Source: Isoetes taiwanensis
Taxonomy: Eukaryota > Streptophyta > Lycopodiopsida > Isoetales > Isoetaceae
Direction of reading: 5' to 3'
Length of the DNA stretch: 64,000 nt
Assembly (NCBI GenBank): GCA_021234155.1
Contig: JAJEKV010000030.1
Span: 10,176,526 to 10,240,525, forward strand
A program made the translations under genes and the position numbers. Below are positions 53,258 to 64,000 of the stretch, piece after piece; positions within the stretch are counted from its first letter, which is position 1; each line of letters begins with the position of its first letter. The notes under the pieces are model-generated. The model was not told the origin of the DNA. It saw only the letters and a list, made by a program, of their open reading frames with translations, and searched no databases.

Positions 53258-54800
53258 ATGTCTGCCCGAGCTTTCACTCACGAGGAGCTTCTTAGCCAGA
53301 CGGCGTCTCGCCTGGAGCGCCATCAACGTCGCAAAGTTGCTCGAGATATGTATGACATCGGTTATGATATTGAGGGAGGCCATATTCGTTCATGAGCTCA
53401 ATCGGCGCCACCTACTCCTCGTGTTCACTCTCGTCCTGGCTCTCCTCCTGCATGTAAACATTGTTCCCAACCTCAGTCACCTCATCATACAACTGTTCAG
53501 CCACCTCCAGCTTATTTCCACACTCTAGAGAGTGCCTACATCCATATCTCCTCTGGCCATACTCCTCTGCCTTCACGACCATCATCTCCCCCTGGCGGAA
53601 TGGGTTATCCCCATGTCTCTTTCGGCCCTCCCCAGGTTCAGACATATCCTCAATCCCCTTCTTTTCAACAAACACTTCCAGTTTATACTCTTACTGATCT
53701 CAAACCTCATGACCACGGACCCCAAGGTCCTCCACCACAAGAACCTCCTTTTGCACATCTTCAGGGTCTTTCTGCTCCTTTGCCACCCCATACGGAATCC
53801 ATGGAAGTTCCACCCCATTATGTTCCTCCTTATACACCGCCTCTCTATGCACAAGGCCAGTCACAATCTTCTTTTCAGACTCTCAAACTGACCTATCCCA
53901 CTTTTGGCAATACTAAAGGCAAACCATTAGATCAAAGTGCTCAAGCCCACATGGAAGAATTTGAGGCTCTGGCTGTCCTAAATGGTCACGCTCAACCTCA
54001 ACTGAAGTTCCATATCTTTTCCACCACGCTGCGTGGATCCCCTCATCAATGGCTCATGGCAAACAAAAGCCATTGGAAACAAAACTGGACTGACATGAAG
54101 ACTGCTTTCCTTTCTCATTATGGGACCACAGATAATAATCAACTTCTTCTCAAGCAACTCAATGATCTTCAGCAAGAGCCCACGGAATCCGCTCGGGATT
54201 TTGCGGATCGTCTTCACATACTCCTCAACAAACTTCAAGAGTACACCACACAAAGCCAGATCCTCGTCTGGTTTCTCCAGGGACTTCCTCCGGCTATTCG
54301 TCTCATGGTGAATACATTGCCCCAAGACTTTGGAGCGAGGCCATCGAACTTGTCAATCATTCGGTTAATATTTCCTCTCGTGGCGTGGCCCTCCGGGAGC
54401 TACCCTTCATTCCTCTGTCATGGTACAATTTGCTGGTTTCAGCCTCAACACTCAAATCCTCCAGCGGTCAAATTTGGTGCCACATCGCAAATATCAAGGC
54501 CATTTTGGCCAATGAGTGCAACTCCACCAATGGCCCTCCTCATTGTAAGCGGCGCAACATATTGCAATCATGCCGCGGAAGAATGCGCCGTACTCATCCT
54601 ACACCCGCCGGGCAAAAGATGGTATATCAAGTCGGTGCGCCTCGACAGCGGGCGTCATATCAACCTCGGTCGTTTCAAGCACAACCTCCTCAGCGGTATC
54701 AACAATCTCGGTGACCACGGGGACCGCGTCACATCGCCTCCCTCGGCCTATCAACTTTGGATCGCCAAATGGCAAGCAGGGACCTCGACGTTCTTGCCGT
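53258..54800 (+). pseudogene. Gag of EA
   Basis: The ATG at 53,258 opens MSARAFTHEELLSQTASRLE, stopping after 45 codons; a long frame from 53,600 carries a Pro-rich stretch, then the capsid domain: LTYPTFGNTKGKPLDQSAQA, MEEFEALAVL, STTLRGSPHQWLMANKSHW, FLSHYGTTDN and SARDFADRLHILLNKLQ (Retrotrans_gag pattern). Beyond about 54,350 the reading is scrambled between frames and no zinc knuckle is visible. It would form the virus-like particle. Confidence 0.8.
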
Positions 54801-55880
54801 AAACCACCACGCGTGCCTCCACAATCAAGGTATCAACCAGCTCCTCGCGGCAACTCCTCGGATGGATCAACAAGCCCGGGAAGAGATTTATCGGGCTCTC
54901 AATCCTCGGTTCAACCATCAAATTGGACCGGGCGTCCGCCCCTTGACCATCCTTCCTCATGATCGCAACTTTGCTTTTGCGGTTGACACAATCCCTCATC
55001 TTTGAGGACAAAAGGTTCACTTTGCCCCGGATACGGATAAACTCATGCCTCATGTCATGCCCAAAGTCGAGGGCAAAGTATTCTAAATCTCATGCAAAGG
55101 TTGAAGGGCCTTTTTGGCTAATGTACATGCCACCACGAGCTCAACTGACATCGGGGCCGCACCTCCATCATATCAACCTCCGCGCTCTCGGACATATCAG
55201 AATATTCTTTGCGGAGGTGGAGCTTCTCAAAGTTCTTTGCTTCATTACCCGCACTCTGCTCCATTGGATGCAGCTGATCCATTTTTCTCATGTGCGTTGG
55301 AACTCCAAGAGGAGCTAGCAAAAATCAAAATTCCTTTAAGTCGGCAACTATTTTGGCGTGTGTCACGCTCTCAAGGACCAGTTGCCCCTTCCACGATTTT
55401 GGTTGGGGCGGTCGCTACCTCCACACCCGCGGTACATGCCACGGTGGGCAATCAACAAGTCAACCATGTTCAAATTGGCCGGGAGTAGTCTTTGTAAATC
55501 TCATCGCGGATAAACTCGCTTAAGCAAATGGGCATCAAACAACTTTATCGTGCCCCATATGACATCAAATTGGCTAATGGCCATATCCGCGCGCCCTCAA
55601 AGGCGTCGCCTCTTCTTGATCTGATTCCCCTTGGAATTTGGTGTTTGGAAGCGAGGGAAGATCCGGTGATTATGAAATGTTGGTCGGCAAACCTTTTCTC
55701 CGTCGGGCCAAAAGTATCCATTACTGGGCCACAGACCAGCTAGTCATTATTGATGGTCACCTCAATGCCACCATGGATTTGGAAACTGGCAAGATCATTT
55801 TAGTCGAACACGCTGAACCTTCTCTCTCGGACACGGTTACGTGAAGCCGCACGGAACATTTATCAAGTTAGGGCTCCTCC
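54801..55880 (+). pseudogene. Protease region of EA
   Basis: Recognisable are MGIKQLYRAPYDIKLANGHI (55,528), IPLGIW and, in another frame, YEMLVGKPFLRRAKSIHYW (about 55,671), the flap and C-terminal parts of gypsy aspartic proteases of this lineage. Where the catalytic D-S/T-G loop is expected (about 55,475), one frame reads LAGSS, so the Asp seems lost. Several stops. Confidence 0.65.
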
Positions 55881-56107
55881 TGTGAGTGCGCCTCTCTGTC
55901 ATCCTACCACGAATATCTTTGATCCTTGGGGTGAGATGATTCTTGATCAGGACCAGGGTGTGGCTGCTTTACTCGACCCTACACGGCTCCTTGCAATCGC
56001 ATCAATGTATCGATCATTTTTCGGATGAGAACTTCCTCTAGAACACGGGGTGGGCGTACATAACCATTGCTTGATGGCCTTTCGGCAACCACTCTTCTTC
56101 ACAGAGA

Positions 56108-57180
56108 GTGCAACTCCTCTGTCATGTTTCAACCTCACGCTCATGTTGTCCCACGGCACGGAAGTTATCCCACATTCGGACTCCTGATGTGGAGATAGTG
56201 GATGTTGGCAACAATCAGCCTGTCCGCCTTGCTGCAAATCTCCCGACCACCTATCGCAAAAGGGCCATCACGCTGTTCACAAAGTTCAAACACATTTTGC
56301 ACGGAGCTACAAAGATCTTGGGGTATCAACAAAAACTTGGGGAACTCACCATTCCTACCAAATCGGATGCACCGTCTGTATAGCAGCGGCGATGCAGGCT
56401 CAACCCCAATTACTGTACCAAAGTCAAGGCAGAAATTGACAAACTCCTAGCTGCTGGTTTGATCGATGAGGTCAAACATTCTGAATGGGTCAAACATTCT
56501 GAATGGGTCAAACATTCTGAATTGTCATTGCTCTCAAACACAATGGTAAGATCCGCGTTTGCATGGACTATCGAAAACTCAATCAGGCCACGGAGCGTGA
56601 TCATTTTCCACTTCCCTTCACAGACCAAGTTCTGGAAGAGGTCGCTAGTCATGAAATGTACTCTTCATGGATGGTTTTTCTGGCTACAATCAAATCTCAA
56701 TCAAAGAATCTGATCAACTCGAGACTACCTTCACCACCCCGTGGGGCACTTTTGCCTACAAAGTGGTTCCTTTTGGGTTATCAAACTCTCCATCAACGTT
56801 TCAACGCATTATGCTCTCAGTTTTTCATGATTATATGAAGGAGAATCCCTTCCTCCAAATTTTTCAAGATGACTTCTCTGCCTACAGTTCCATGGATGAC
56901 CACCTGGATAAATTAGAACTTGTCTTTCAAAAATGTGATGAGTCTGGCATTAGTCTCAATCCTGAGAAATGCACCTTCTGCGTCACCTCTGGTGTTCTGT
57001 TAGGACATGTGGTCAGTAAAGCAGGTATCACCACGGATCCTGCTAAAATCAGTTGCGTGCTTAAAGCTCAAGCACCATCTAATATCAAGGAGACACGTTC
57101 TTTCCGGGGCAAGGTAAATTACTATTCCACCTTCATTCCTGGACTTGCAGCCATTGCTGATCCCATTCATAAACTCATGG
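56108..57180 (+). pseudogene. Reverse transcriptase of EA
   Basis: Segments in order: GYQQKLGELTIPTK, NYCTKVKAEIDKLLAAGLID (frame 2), VCMDYRKLNQATERDHFPLP, MDGFSGYNQISI, TTPWGTFAYKVVPFGLSNSP, LQIFQDDFSAYSS with the catalytic Asp pair near 56,868, and NPEKCTFCVTSGVLLGHVVS. The pair is preceded by FQ instead of the FM usual in the FMDDFSV-type motif of Athila-like elements. An 18-bp unit is repeated three times at 56,472-56,521 in a loop before the fingers. At least three frameshifts. Confidence 0.9.
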
Positions 57181-57660
57181 ATGATGAATCCACTTGGGCT
57201 TGGAATTCCCAGGCGGATGCTGCTTTCCAACAGTTGAAGATTTTGCTTTTTCGGGCCCGGTGCTTGTTCCTCCTCAATGGGACAAGCCTTTTCCCATTCA
57301 TGTTGATGTCTGCATTTGCTATTGGTGTTGTCCTCTCACAAGCATTTGGGCACCGGATAAACCGAATCATTATGCCGCCGAGAAAACTCAATCTGGCGGC
57401 GCAATTACTACGCCGCCGAGGGAGGCATTGGGCTTAATTTTTGTGTCCAGCGGCTTCCGTCATTATTTGTTGGGCAGTCGGATCAAATTCTTTGTTGATC
57501 ATCGGGCACTTCTTTATTTGATCAACAAGTCCCGCCCGCAGGCGAGAATTGCTTTCGTTGGGTCTTCTTACCGCAAAATTAAGCTCCTTTTGAAATCATT
57601 CATAAAGATGGCAAATCTCATGTTGTACCCGGATTATCTATCGCATCCACCACGGATAAT
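57181..57660 (+). pseudogene. RNase H of EA
   Basis: AAFQQLKILLFRARCL starts the connection; YAAEKTQSGGAITTPPREAL, GSRIKFFVDHRALLYLINKS and a broken FIKMANLMLYPDYLSHPP (usual HKDGKSHVVPDYLSR) follow. RNase H removes the RNA of the hybrid. Two frame changes. Confidence 0.8.
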
Positions 57661-57699
57661 CCCTCCACGGGTGTTTCGGATGCCTTTCACGGCCTTTCG

Positions 57700-59061
57700 G
57701 CTTTGTTTTGGTCACGGCCCCGTCCCATTGGTTTCATAACTTCCAGTATTATCTTCTCCGGTGCTCTTCCCTTCGAAGATCCCATGCTCTCTCGAGAAAA
57801 GCTTCAATCACGCCATCGTCGGTTTCTCGAGAGGTTATTGACTACACCATGGTTGCGGGCCATCGTACAAAGCAGCGGCAGGATATGGTTCTTAGGCGTT
57901 GTGTTCTTCCTCATGAAGTGCACGATATCGTTCGACAAGCCCATGAAGGGCTTGGTGGTGGACATTTCCACGGTGACACCACGACGCGAAAAATCCTTCT
58001 TTGAGGCTATTTACGGCCCACGCTCTTCAAGGATGCTCCACGCTCCGCGCCGCGTGTGATGTAATGTCGGCGTGTGGGTGACCCACGGCCCGTGGCGCTC
58101 TCCGGATTGACTCGATTAAGCCACACCACTTCCCGCCGACAAATGGAGAATGGACTTTGTGGGACCCATCGACCCTCCCCTACCGCGGCACACCGGTGCC
58201 GCTACGATACGGTTATCATTGATTATGCTACCAAATGGGCTGAAGCTTTGCGCACTTTTCGGAACAAACGGCCGCAAGCCGTGACCAAGGTCATCTATCG
58301 CAAATCATCAGCGTTTTGGCTGTCCCCCGGAATTGGTCGATTGATCGAAGTGTTCATTTTAGTCAATCACACCATCAAGGGAGGCGGATTATCTGGCGAT
58401 CCATCATCGTAAAAGCACACCTTACTATCCTCAAAGGGAATGGTTTAGGTGAAAGCACAAACAAGACTCGATCACTATTCTCAAGAAAAATTTGTGGCGC
58501 TTCGCCACAGGACCGGCAAGACAAGTTACCCTTTGTTCTTTGGGCTTACAATTTGTTGTTTCAAGCTTGCTCTTGGTCACACTCCTTTTAAGTTGGTTTA
58601 TGGTCAAGAAGCATTGATGCCTTTTGAATATGTTCTTGCCGCCGGTTCCACCTTGCTACCACTCATAACCCCTGCGGCTCTTCAAAGAGCGAGTTTACCA
58701 ACTTGAGGCGGTTGGATGAACTTCGAGGCGAGATGCATATATTCGGGTTCTTCATGGTCAACAGTTGCGAAAATCTTTGCATGACAAACATCTGAGAACC
58801 AAAACTTTTCAAGAAGGTGATTTGGTTTTACTTTATGATTCTCATTACAAAAATTTTCCAGGGAAGTTAAAGTTCAGATGGCTTGGTCCTTATCAAATTG
58901 TTCAAGTGGTACAACCCAGCGTTTTCAAGCTGGTAGAATTAGATGGCACTCCATTACCTACACTGGTTAATGGCGTTCGCCTCAAACAATTTCATACAGC
59001 AGATACAGACAATCATACACCTGATGCAGAACAAGAATTTGAATCCACAGATAGTGACTAA
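57700..59061 (+). pseudogene. Integrase of EA
   Basis: The zinc domain is seen as VLPHEVHDIVRQAHEGLGGG with both His, Cys residues in another frame; MDFVGPI and VIIDYATKWAEA mark the core; the second catalytic region is damaged (no SDNG-like motif, unlike E1); TPFKLVYGQEALMPFEYVL and the intact C-terminus with FQEGDLVLLYDSHYKNFPGK and FRWLGPYQIVQ end at 59,061 (…ESTDSD). The C-terminus is nearly identical to E1. Confidence 0.88.
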
Positions 59062-59174
59062 AGCGGCATATTTATATTATAGGAGGAAAATTTACAAAAT
59101 GTGGGCAGAGCCCATCTACTTCCGCTATGGGCAGAGCCCCATTTTATTTACAAAATCCTAAGTTTAAAAACCCT

Positions 59175-59396
59175 CTACTCCGGGTTGGGAGCAGAGGTGA
59201 TGCGGAGGATGTGGTAGTAGTTTTGCTCAGGATCCCAGCGCAGATGCAGCACCACCTCCATGGCATTCGTCAGCGGGTCGGGATGCTCAGCCATCCCACT
59301 GCACCACACGTCCATAGGAATGCCGCGATTACGGCATTTCCAGAGGTCAAGATCATTCATCTTGCAGGTAATCCATTCCTGGCAGTTCGTCGGCAT
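59175..59396 (-). CDS. Antisense gene of EA, 73 aa, intact frame
   Basis: Starting at the ATG at 59,396 (the frame is open further up to 59,540), the product begins MPTNCQEWITCKMNDLDLWK and ends RITSAPNPE. It is Trp/Cys-containing and hydrophilic, with no recognised domain. A TATA box at 59,468-59,474 and CCAAT boxes at 59,506-59,518, all in antisense orientation, stand 72-120 bp upstream, as in E1. Homology to the E1 frame includes EWITCKM, LDLW and the C-terminal NPE. Antisense extra genes occur in other plant Tat-type elements; role unknown, perhaps regulation of the element. Confidence 0.6.
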   Translation of the reverse strand: MPTNCQEWITCKMNDLDLWKCRNRGIPMDVWCSGMAEHPDPLTNAMEVVLHLRWDPEQNYYHILRITSAPNPE

Positions 59397-59467
59397 CGAT
59401 GCGGTTTTGTTCACGTGGCCATGCTCGATGTGGCCCGGTGTCTTAGCTTCGACCCTTCGCTTTCGTC

Positions 59468-59518
59468 TTATATAGCCAAACCGACTGGCACCCTGTTGAC
59501 GTGGACCAATCAGCCAAT
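59468..59518 (-). promoter_or_regulatory. Antisense promoter of EA
   Basis: Minus strand: two ATTGG (inverted CCAAT) and, 32 bp on, GGCTATATAAGACG. Conserved with 9562-9603. Confidence 0.6.
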
Positions 59519-59963
59519 AGCCAACGTGGTTGTAATGCAAGGCTCTTTCTTTTCTCCCGCCGCATATCTAGCCATGGTACCTTCTAACACTTCCTTTTTA
59601 TGATATCCCACTTCGAGTTGCTAGCATTAAATGAGATTCCTTCCTTTCATGCCCGTCGGACATTAATGTTTGTACCTTTGCCAGCTGTCACCTCCGTTAG
59701 TTCATTCACGTCTCATCTCCACCGTTCATCGCTTCTCCCTTAACTGCTTGGGGACTTAGCCAAATTTTTGCCTCTCAAGCGACTCCTTCGCATCTCTCGC
59801 CACCTGGCACCATCAACGGTTGCTGTTTCATTCTCTTCACGCCCCTTCGCAAACACTTGTGCGCCCTAAAACCTTTTCGACTATCTTCGTTTTCGTCTTA
59901 CGCTCTTAAGCCCTCAGGCTTCTCAGCGCCAGTTCTTCAGTTCCCTTCGGCGGCTCTTACGCC

Positions 59964-62945
59964 ATGGCTGCTCCACCCAAATTCCCTCAACTTCAAGCTT
60001 ACGCTCCCACGGGATCGGCTCTTTTTGGTCGGTGACCTTCTCAACATCCACCTTTTCGCGAAGCCCTAAGGTCAGAGTAGAGGCGTGGCGGGGCAGCCAT
60101 GGGCTTTATGCATTCTCCACCGGGGAACTCCACGCACCAAATCGGAACAGGCGAGGCGGTTTGTAAGCTCATATGATCAGCAGCGGGAAGGATCGCCACC
60201 GCGGTCGATGGCACCACCATTTTGCTTACTCGGTTACGCTGCGAGGTATTCCAAATTCCTCTTGCAAGACCTTCTTTATCTTGGGCTGCCTTACAGGACC
60301 AGGATGTCACTCAGTATGGCGCAGCTCCTTATCAAGCCAACATGCATCGACTCACAAACATTGCCAAGACCTACGATACTTTTGTAAAGTTTCTGTGGCG
60401 AAAATTCTATGGGTATTCCATCAAGAATACCCATATCAATAAACCGTTTTATAACATTGTCATTATGGCCGTCTATTCCACTCATCCTATTGATTGGCCA
60501 CAACTTTTGTTCCTCCGCCTTCTCCATGAAATTGATCGCATCCGGGCCACACCTTCTTCTGGCTTAGACACTGCTGTGGGTGTCACCTCTAGGCCATCAT
60601 CCGTCATTATATACCTGTCACCCGCCAAGGGTCCCCTTCCACTTCTCGTACATCCACTCATCAATTCTTTCATTCCCTTCCTCACAACCAACAGGCTGAA
60701 ACTTCACGCCCTCTTTCTCCTGGTCATGTTCATAACAATGACAAACATATTTCTGTCTCTTCTTCCTCCACGGAATCCATGCCTAACACTTCTCATCAAA
60801 ATTCTCAGACGTCACAGACCCATCACCAACAGGGACCTAAACCTCCACCTTCTCGCCAAGCCCTGTATCAATACCAGCAAATGTCCAAGCTGTTGTTCTC
60901 AAGCTTCAGGACTCACAAGAAGTCTTCATGAATGGTGTTCAAGCCTACATGGAGGCCACGGAAGCAGTTCACAGGGATCTTCAAGCTGCCAACACGCAAG
61001 TTCAATCCCAGAAACTTCAACAGAAGCACGAGGCTCTTTTACAGGCCCGTGAAGATCTCAAGAATGCACAAGATCAGACCAGCCTACTTGCTGACCAACA
61101 GGCTCAGTTACAATCCACAATTCAAGAATTGCTTGAGCAGAACAAAGACAAGGATAAACTCCTTGGTGACAAGGATACAACCATTGCAGATCTTAACACC
61201 ATGTATACTGAGCTCTCTCAAAATTACAACACTCAACTTCAAGAGCTCAAGGATAAGCGAGCGACTCCCACTCTCCAAGACCGGTGACCCCAGCTGCAAA
61301 ATCAGGTCACATCTCTTCAGACCCAGCTTACAGAAGCACAAAAACAAAAATTAATTGATGATACAGAGATTGCCACGCTGCGACTGCATACTCCTGGGCA
61401 ATCCTCTTCACAGGGCACGCATTCTTACAGACGGGTCCGTGATCAATCACGTCTCCTGCTTGAAAAGGATAATCAGATCCGTGACCTCGAACATCAACTC
61501 CGGCAAAGTTTGTTCAATCGCCGAAGAAGCCCAAAATAAACAAGAGGGATATATTGATATTGCTAATTCGCATTCGTGGATTTCTCTACTCCTTCGGTTA
61601 TGCGGATTATGTGGTTGCCCGAGCGCCACCTTTTTTCTTACGAGTGGTGCCTTGGCGCACGGCCGGGTTAATGCCGCGACCACCACTGGCGGCGTGGATT
61701 TCCTCAGGATCTGGCCGGACCTTTCTGTTGAAGACAAAGGTTTACTCTGTGCTCTCTTAGTATTTGATCAAATCAACTGTGAGGATCCTGATTTGGTCAT
61801 CTTCCGAGTTGTTCAGCCTATGGTTTACATTTTTCATGATTTCTACCTGGCTGATACACAAGACAAATTCAGAGATGAGGCACATCGAGTTTTTCACGGC
61901 AACCATCATGCCCATTGGCTGTTGTTAGAAACCAATCCATATTTACAGGATCCTGCTCGGACCAACACTCTCTCATCGCGAGTACCGCGAGCTTGCTTTC
62001 GGCATTTACCTCTATGTCAAGCTGAAACGCTGGTGCAGATAAGGAAAATTTTAGCACATCCTGAAGATCTTCCCTTTGCACAGATTTACATGCAGCACCT
62101 CGGTGGCTATAATTCCCTGAGTGCTCTTCTGGACAGCAAGACCATACCCACGGGTTGGGTTAATCCTCCGGTCTATACTTAGCTATCGCTTGGTGGGATC
62201 GGTGGTGCCGTGCTACGGATAAAGATCTTGTTCGAAATTCAGGGGGCAGGCTCCGGCCCCGCATACCGGGTTTGGCTCAATCTCCTTATGCTTCGTAGGG
62301 GCACACTTGCGCCTTTAGGTTTCTTACCTCGGGGGTGGCGTCTTCCGTTTTGGACAAAAGTCACGGAAGGCCTTATTTGGGTGGACTCCTCCTCAGATCT
62401 CGACGGATCTCCGATGGGATCCGCGTTTTGTTCGACGCTCCAATTGGAAAAATGGTGCCACCTTGGACCACACCGAAAATTGGATATATATTGCCAATGA
62501 GCGTGGTTGGCAACGCTTTTGCTCATCTTTGTCCATGGCCTTGATGCCTTTTTGGAGAATGCCGCCACCTCACCGGATCCTTCAGTTCACCGTCAAGCAG
62601 GCTTCTATGCTGCTCTCAAGTGCCTCCTGTTAAGCTCGCTAAATCGGCAGCGTCCTATCTTTTATTGCAACCCGAATGCCAGCGTCAGTGCCCCGGCCTC
62701 GGTTGCCTTCTCATGAAATGCCGATTCGTCCCGCCGAGGGCCCATGCTGCCCTTGAAGACATGGTACGCTCCGGATTTCTTATTGACGCTCATCCCGCAA
62801 TTGAAACCAACACTCCGAAATTCCTTCGTGCACGCCAAGATCTCATTGGCAACTATCAATGGCCCGCGTCCTCATACTCGTGAGGATGCATTTTCAGACT
62901 GCTGGGTTTCCGCCATCAGAAACACTTCCACCTTTTCTTCACCCT
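59964..62945 (+). pseudogene. Extra 3' gene of EA: N-domain, coiled coil, C-domain
   Basis: The ATG at 59,964 (gccATGGCTGC) opens MAAPPKFPQLQAYAP. Conserved with E1 are MHRLTNIAKTYDTFVKFLWR, THINKPFYNIVI and IDWPQLLFLRLLHEIDRIRA (60,222-60,560), the coiled coil (60,928-61,287: LLADQQAQLQSTIQELLEQN), and the C-domain (61,690-62,180: FLRIWPDLSVEDKGLLCALL, FAQIYMQHLGGYNSLSALL), with weaker matches to 62,880. Many frameshifts. Conservation of the same motifs in two diverged copies, in one order, argues that an ancestor encoded one protein of about 950 residues. No membrane segment seen. Function unknown. Confidence 0.7.
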
Positions 62946-62951
62946 GAGTGT

Positions 62952-62964
62952 CGTTTGGTGGGGA
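62952..62964 (+). promoter_or_regulatory. Polypurine tract of EA
   Basis: cgtttggtgggga immediately before the 3' LTR; identical core in E1. Confidence 0.75.
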
Positions 62965-63486
62965 GGTTAATCTCATGCGTCTAAATATAGGACTATTCAT
63001 GCACACGACGGACCAGGTCAAGGCCAAGGATCCTGATCGAGGAGCCTGGTCGGTCGTCAAAGGCCCCACGAAGCTCAAGCCGCCCGTAACCAAGCCGCCA
63101 GAACCACGAAGGCCCAAAGACGCGAAGAGGTCGGAGACAAGTGGCGTGCCATCACCACGGCGTCAGCGTCCGGCGTGACCGAGGCACCTCAAGAGGCATG
63201 CAAAAGCGGTTACGCAAATCAGGCCTCCTTCTAGGAGTCGGCACCGAGATCTGACAGAGTATCTATGTTGGGCCAAAGGCCATTGTACTATATATATGAG
63301 TAGAGCTAGCCTTCACGGGCTAGATGAGTTTTTGGTTCTTCATTGTTCTTCTTGCTTTTCTCTTTTCCCTTCCTTAATATTCTTTTGCAAATCCCGCGTG
63401 ACACAGCTACCGGATTCTCCTGTTTGATCCACGGGTCCTCACAGCAGGGCTGTCTTGCAGGAGTTCCCGAACCCAGACCCCAAACA
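62965..63486 (+). repeat. 3' LTR of EA
   Basis: Collinear with the 5' LTR; its first bases are mutated (GGTTAATC for TGTTAGTC) and it lacks about 80 bp including the small hairpin. TATA box near 63,288-63,300. Ends CCAAACA before the target duplication. Confidence 0.9.
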
Positions 63487-63929
63487 CTGATCTCCCTCGA
63501 CCAAGCTGTAATGAAGTACTTGATAACTCTCGGTCGAATAGGAATCTTATGTATTGGACCTATAGCACCATCAGTGCTGACTCTGTCAAGTGATAGCACA
63601 TCCTCCATAAACCTGCTGCCCTTCCAGGGTTCCATATTTTCCTGAGAAATCATGAACTTATCCACATAGTAGTGCTCGCTTGGCCACCACTTGTCCAAGT
63701 CTGCATTTGATCTTGAAACTAGAACCAAACTTATGTTGGCAAAACTTGGTGCCTTTGGCAGGCCAACTCTACGCTCATGTTCCAGCTCATATATGGAATA
63801 CAAGACTCTGTTGTTGAAATTAATATATGATGTCCACTGTGAGATAGCAGATGTCTGACTGCCCAGCATGCAGAAGATCAGGAAACTGAAAGTCAGCTCG
63901 ATCATATCCAGACAGGTCAGCTCGATCAT
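63487..63929 (-). pseudogene. Unidentified minus-strand frame, right of the EA insertion
   Basis: About 145 codons are open up to the EA junction; the frame then runs into LTR sequence. It contains YINFNNRVLYSIYELEHERR and LSLDRVSTDGAIGPIHKIP. Composition is protein-like. It is on the same strand as the frame at 52,344-52,602, and the target duplication shows the two were adjacent before EA inserted. I do not recognise the family. Confidence 0.4.
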
Positions 63930-64000
63930 ATCGAGACAGGTCTTGTACCACTGCTCAATATCTGCTTTTTCCTAGAATAAGGTGGGGTCTTCGATCATAT

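Larger units (their letters stand above)
52608..63486 (+). mobile_element. Complete Ty3/gypsy retroelement EA, Tat/Athila-like
   Basis: Two LTRs (602 and 522 bp) enclose primer site, gag, protease, reverse transcriptase, RNase H, integrase, an antisense frame, an extra sense gene and a polypurine tract. The 5-bp target duplication CTGAT (52,603-52,607 and 63,487-63,491) is exact. Lineage is inferred from the Asp-tRNA-like primer site, the extra 3' gene and the F-x-DDF reverse transcriptase motif. All genes carry stops or frameshifts. Confidence 0.92.

Noticed and set aside
1-64000. CRISPR array, rRNA genes, bacterial operons
   Set aside because: No regularly spaced repeats with unique spacers, no rRNA-like sequence, and genes show plant introns and eukaryotic promoters.

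Overview
This is nuclear DNA of a land plant. The evidence is eukaryotic: plant Ty3/gypsy retroelements, a plant Helitron helicase, a PLS-type PPR pseudogene, an extensin fragment, a Raf-like kinase pseudogene, and a six-exon gene with GT-AG introns. Gene density is very low and mobile elements are nested, which suggests a large repeat-rich genome. I cannot assign the species or clade. No rRNA gene, CRISPR array or bacterial operon is visible.

Layout. From 1 to about 8.2 kb there is a minus-strand gypsy-type element: an LTR from 6766 rightward, an initiator-Met-type primer site at 6747-6764, gag at 899-1168 and a protease at 33-380. Between primer site and gag lies an unexpected coding block: a long basic reading frame that begins MARTKQ and ends in a histone H3 fold (3990-6085), split by a hAT element, then a second unrecognised coding block (1759-3273). 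Each block has a TATA box with a pair of 67-bp palindromes upstream. From about 8.25 to 13.62 kb is the 3' half of a plus-strand gypsy element (E1), probably split by the first element. From 52,608 to 63,486 is a complete but decayed relative (EA) with 5-bp target duplications (CTGAT). E1 and EA share two extra genes between integrase and 3' LTR: a short antisense frame with its own TATA/CCAAT promoter, and a long sense frame with a coiled coil.

The middle, 13.6-52.6 kb, holds an extensin fragment, a Raf-like kinase pseudogene, nested Helitron ends and a Helitron helicase pseudogene without its Rep endonuclease (17.4-24.8 kb). These are followed by an apparently intact six-exon gene of unknown function (24,983-26,569) whose TATA box lies 12 bp from the Helitron terminus. 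Further right are a PPR pseudogene (28.4-30.0 kb), a tiny TRIM-like retroelement whose LTRs contain a tRNA-like Pol III promoter (30,225-30,751), a 181-bp repeat family (36.9-37.9 kb), minus-strand Helitron ends (near 39 kb), an intact single-exon SAM methyltransferase gene (47,495-48,319, minus), a Tourist-like MITE, and a decayed FCP1/NIF-type phosphatase. EA interrupts an unidentified minus-strand frame seen on both of its sides.

Only two genes look intact: the six-exon gene and the methyltransferase. Nearly everything else is mobile or decayed. The observations I rate highest are the H3-fold frame inside a gypsy-like context, the TRIM with a tRNA-like promoter in its LTRs, and the conserved antisense/sense extra genes of E1 and EA.
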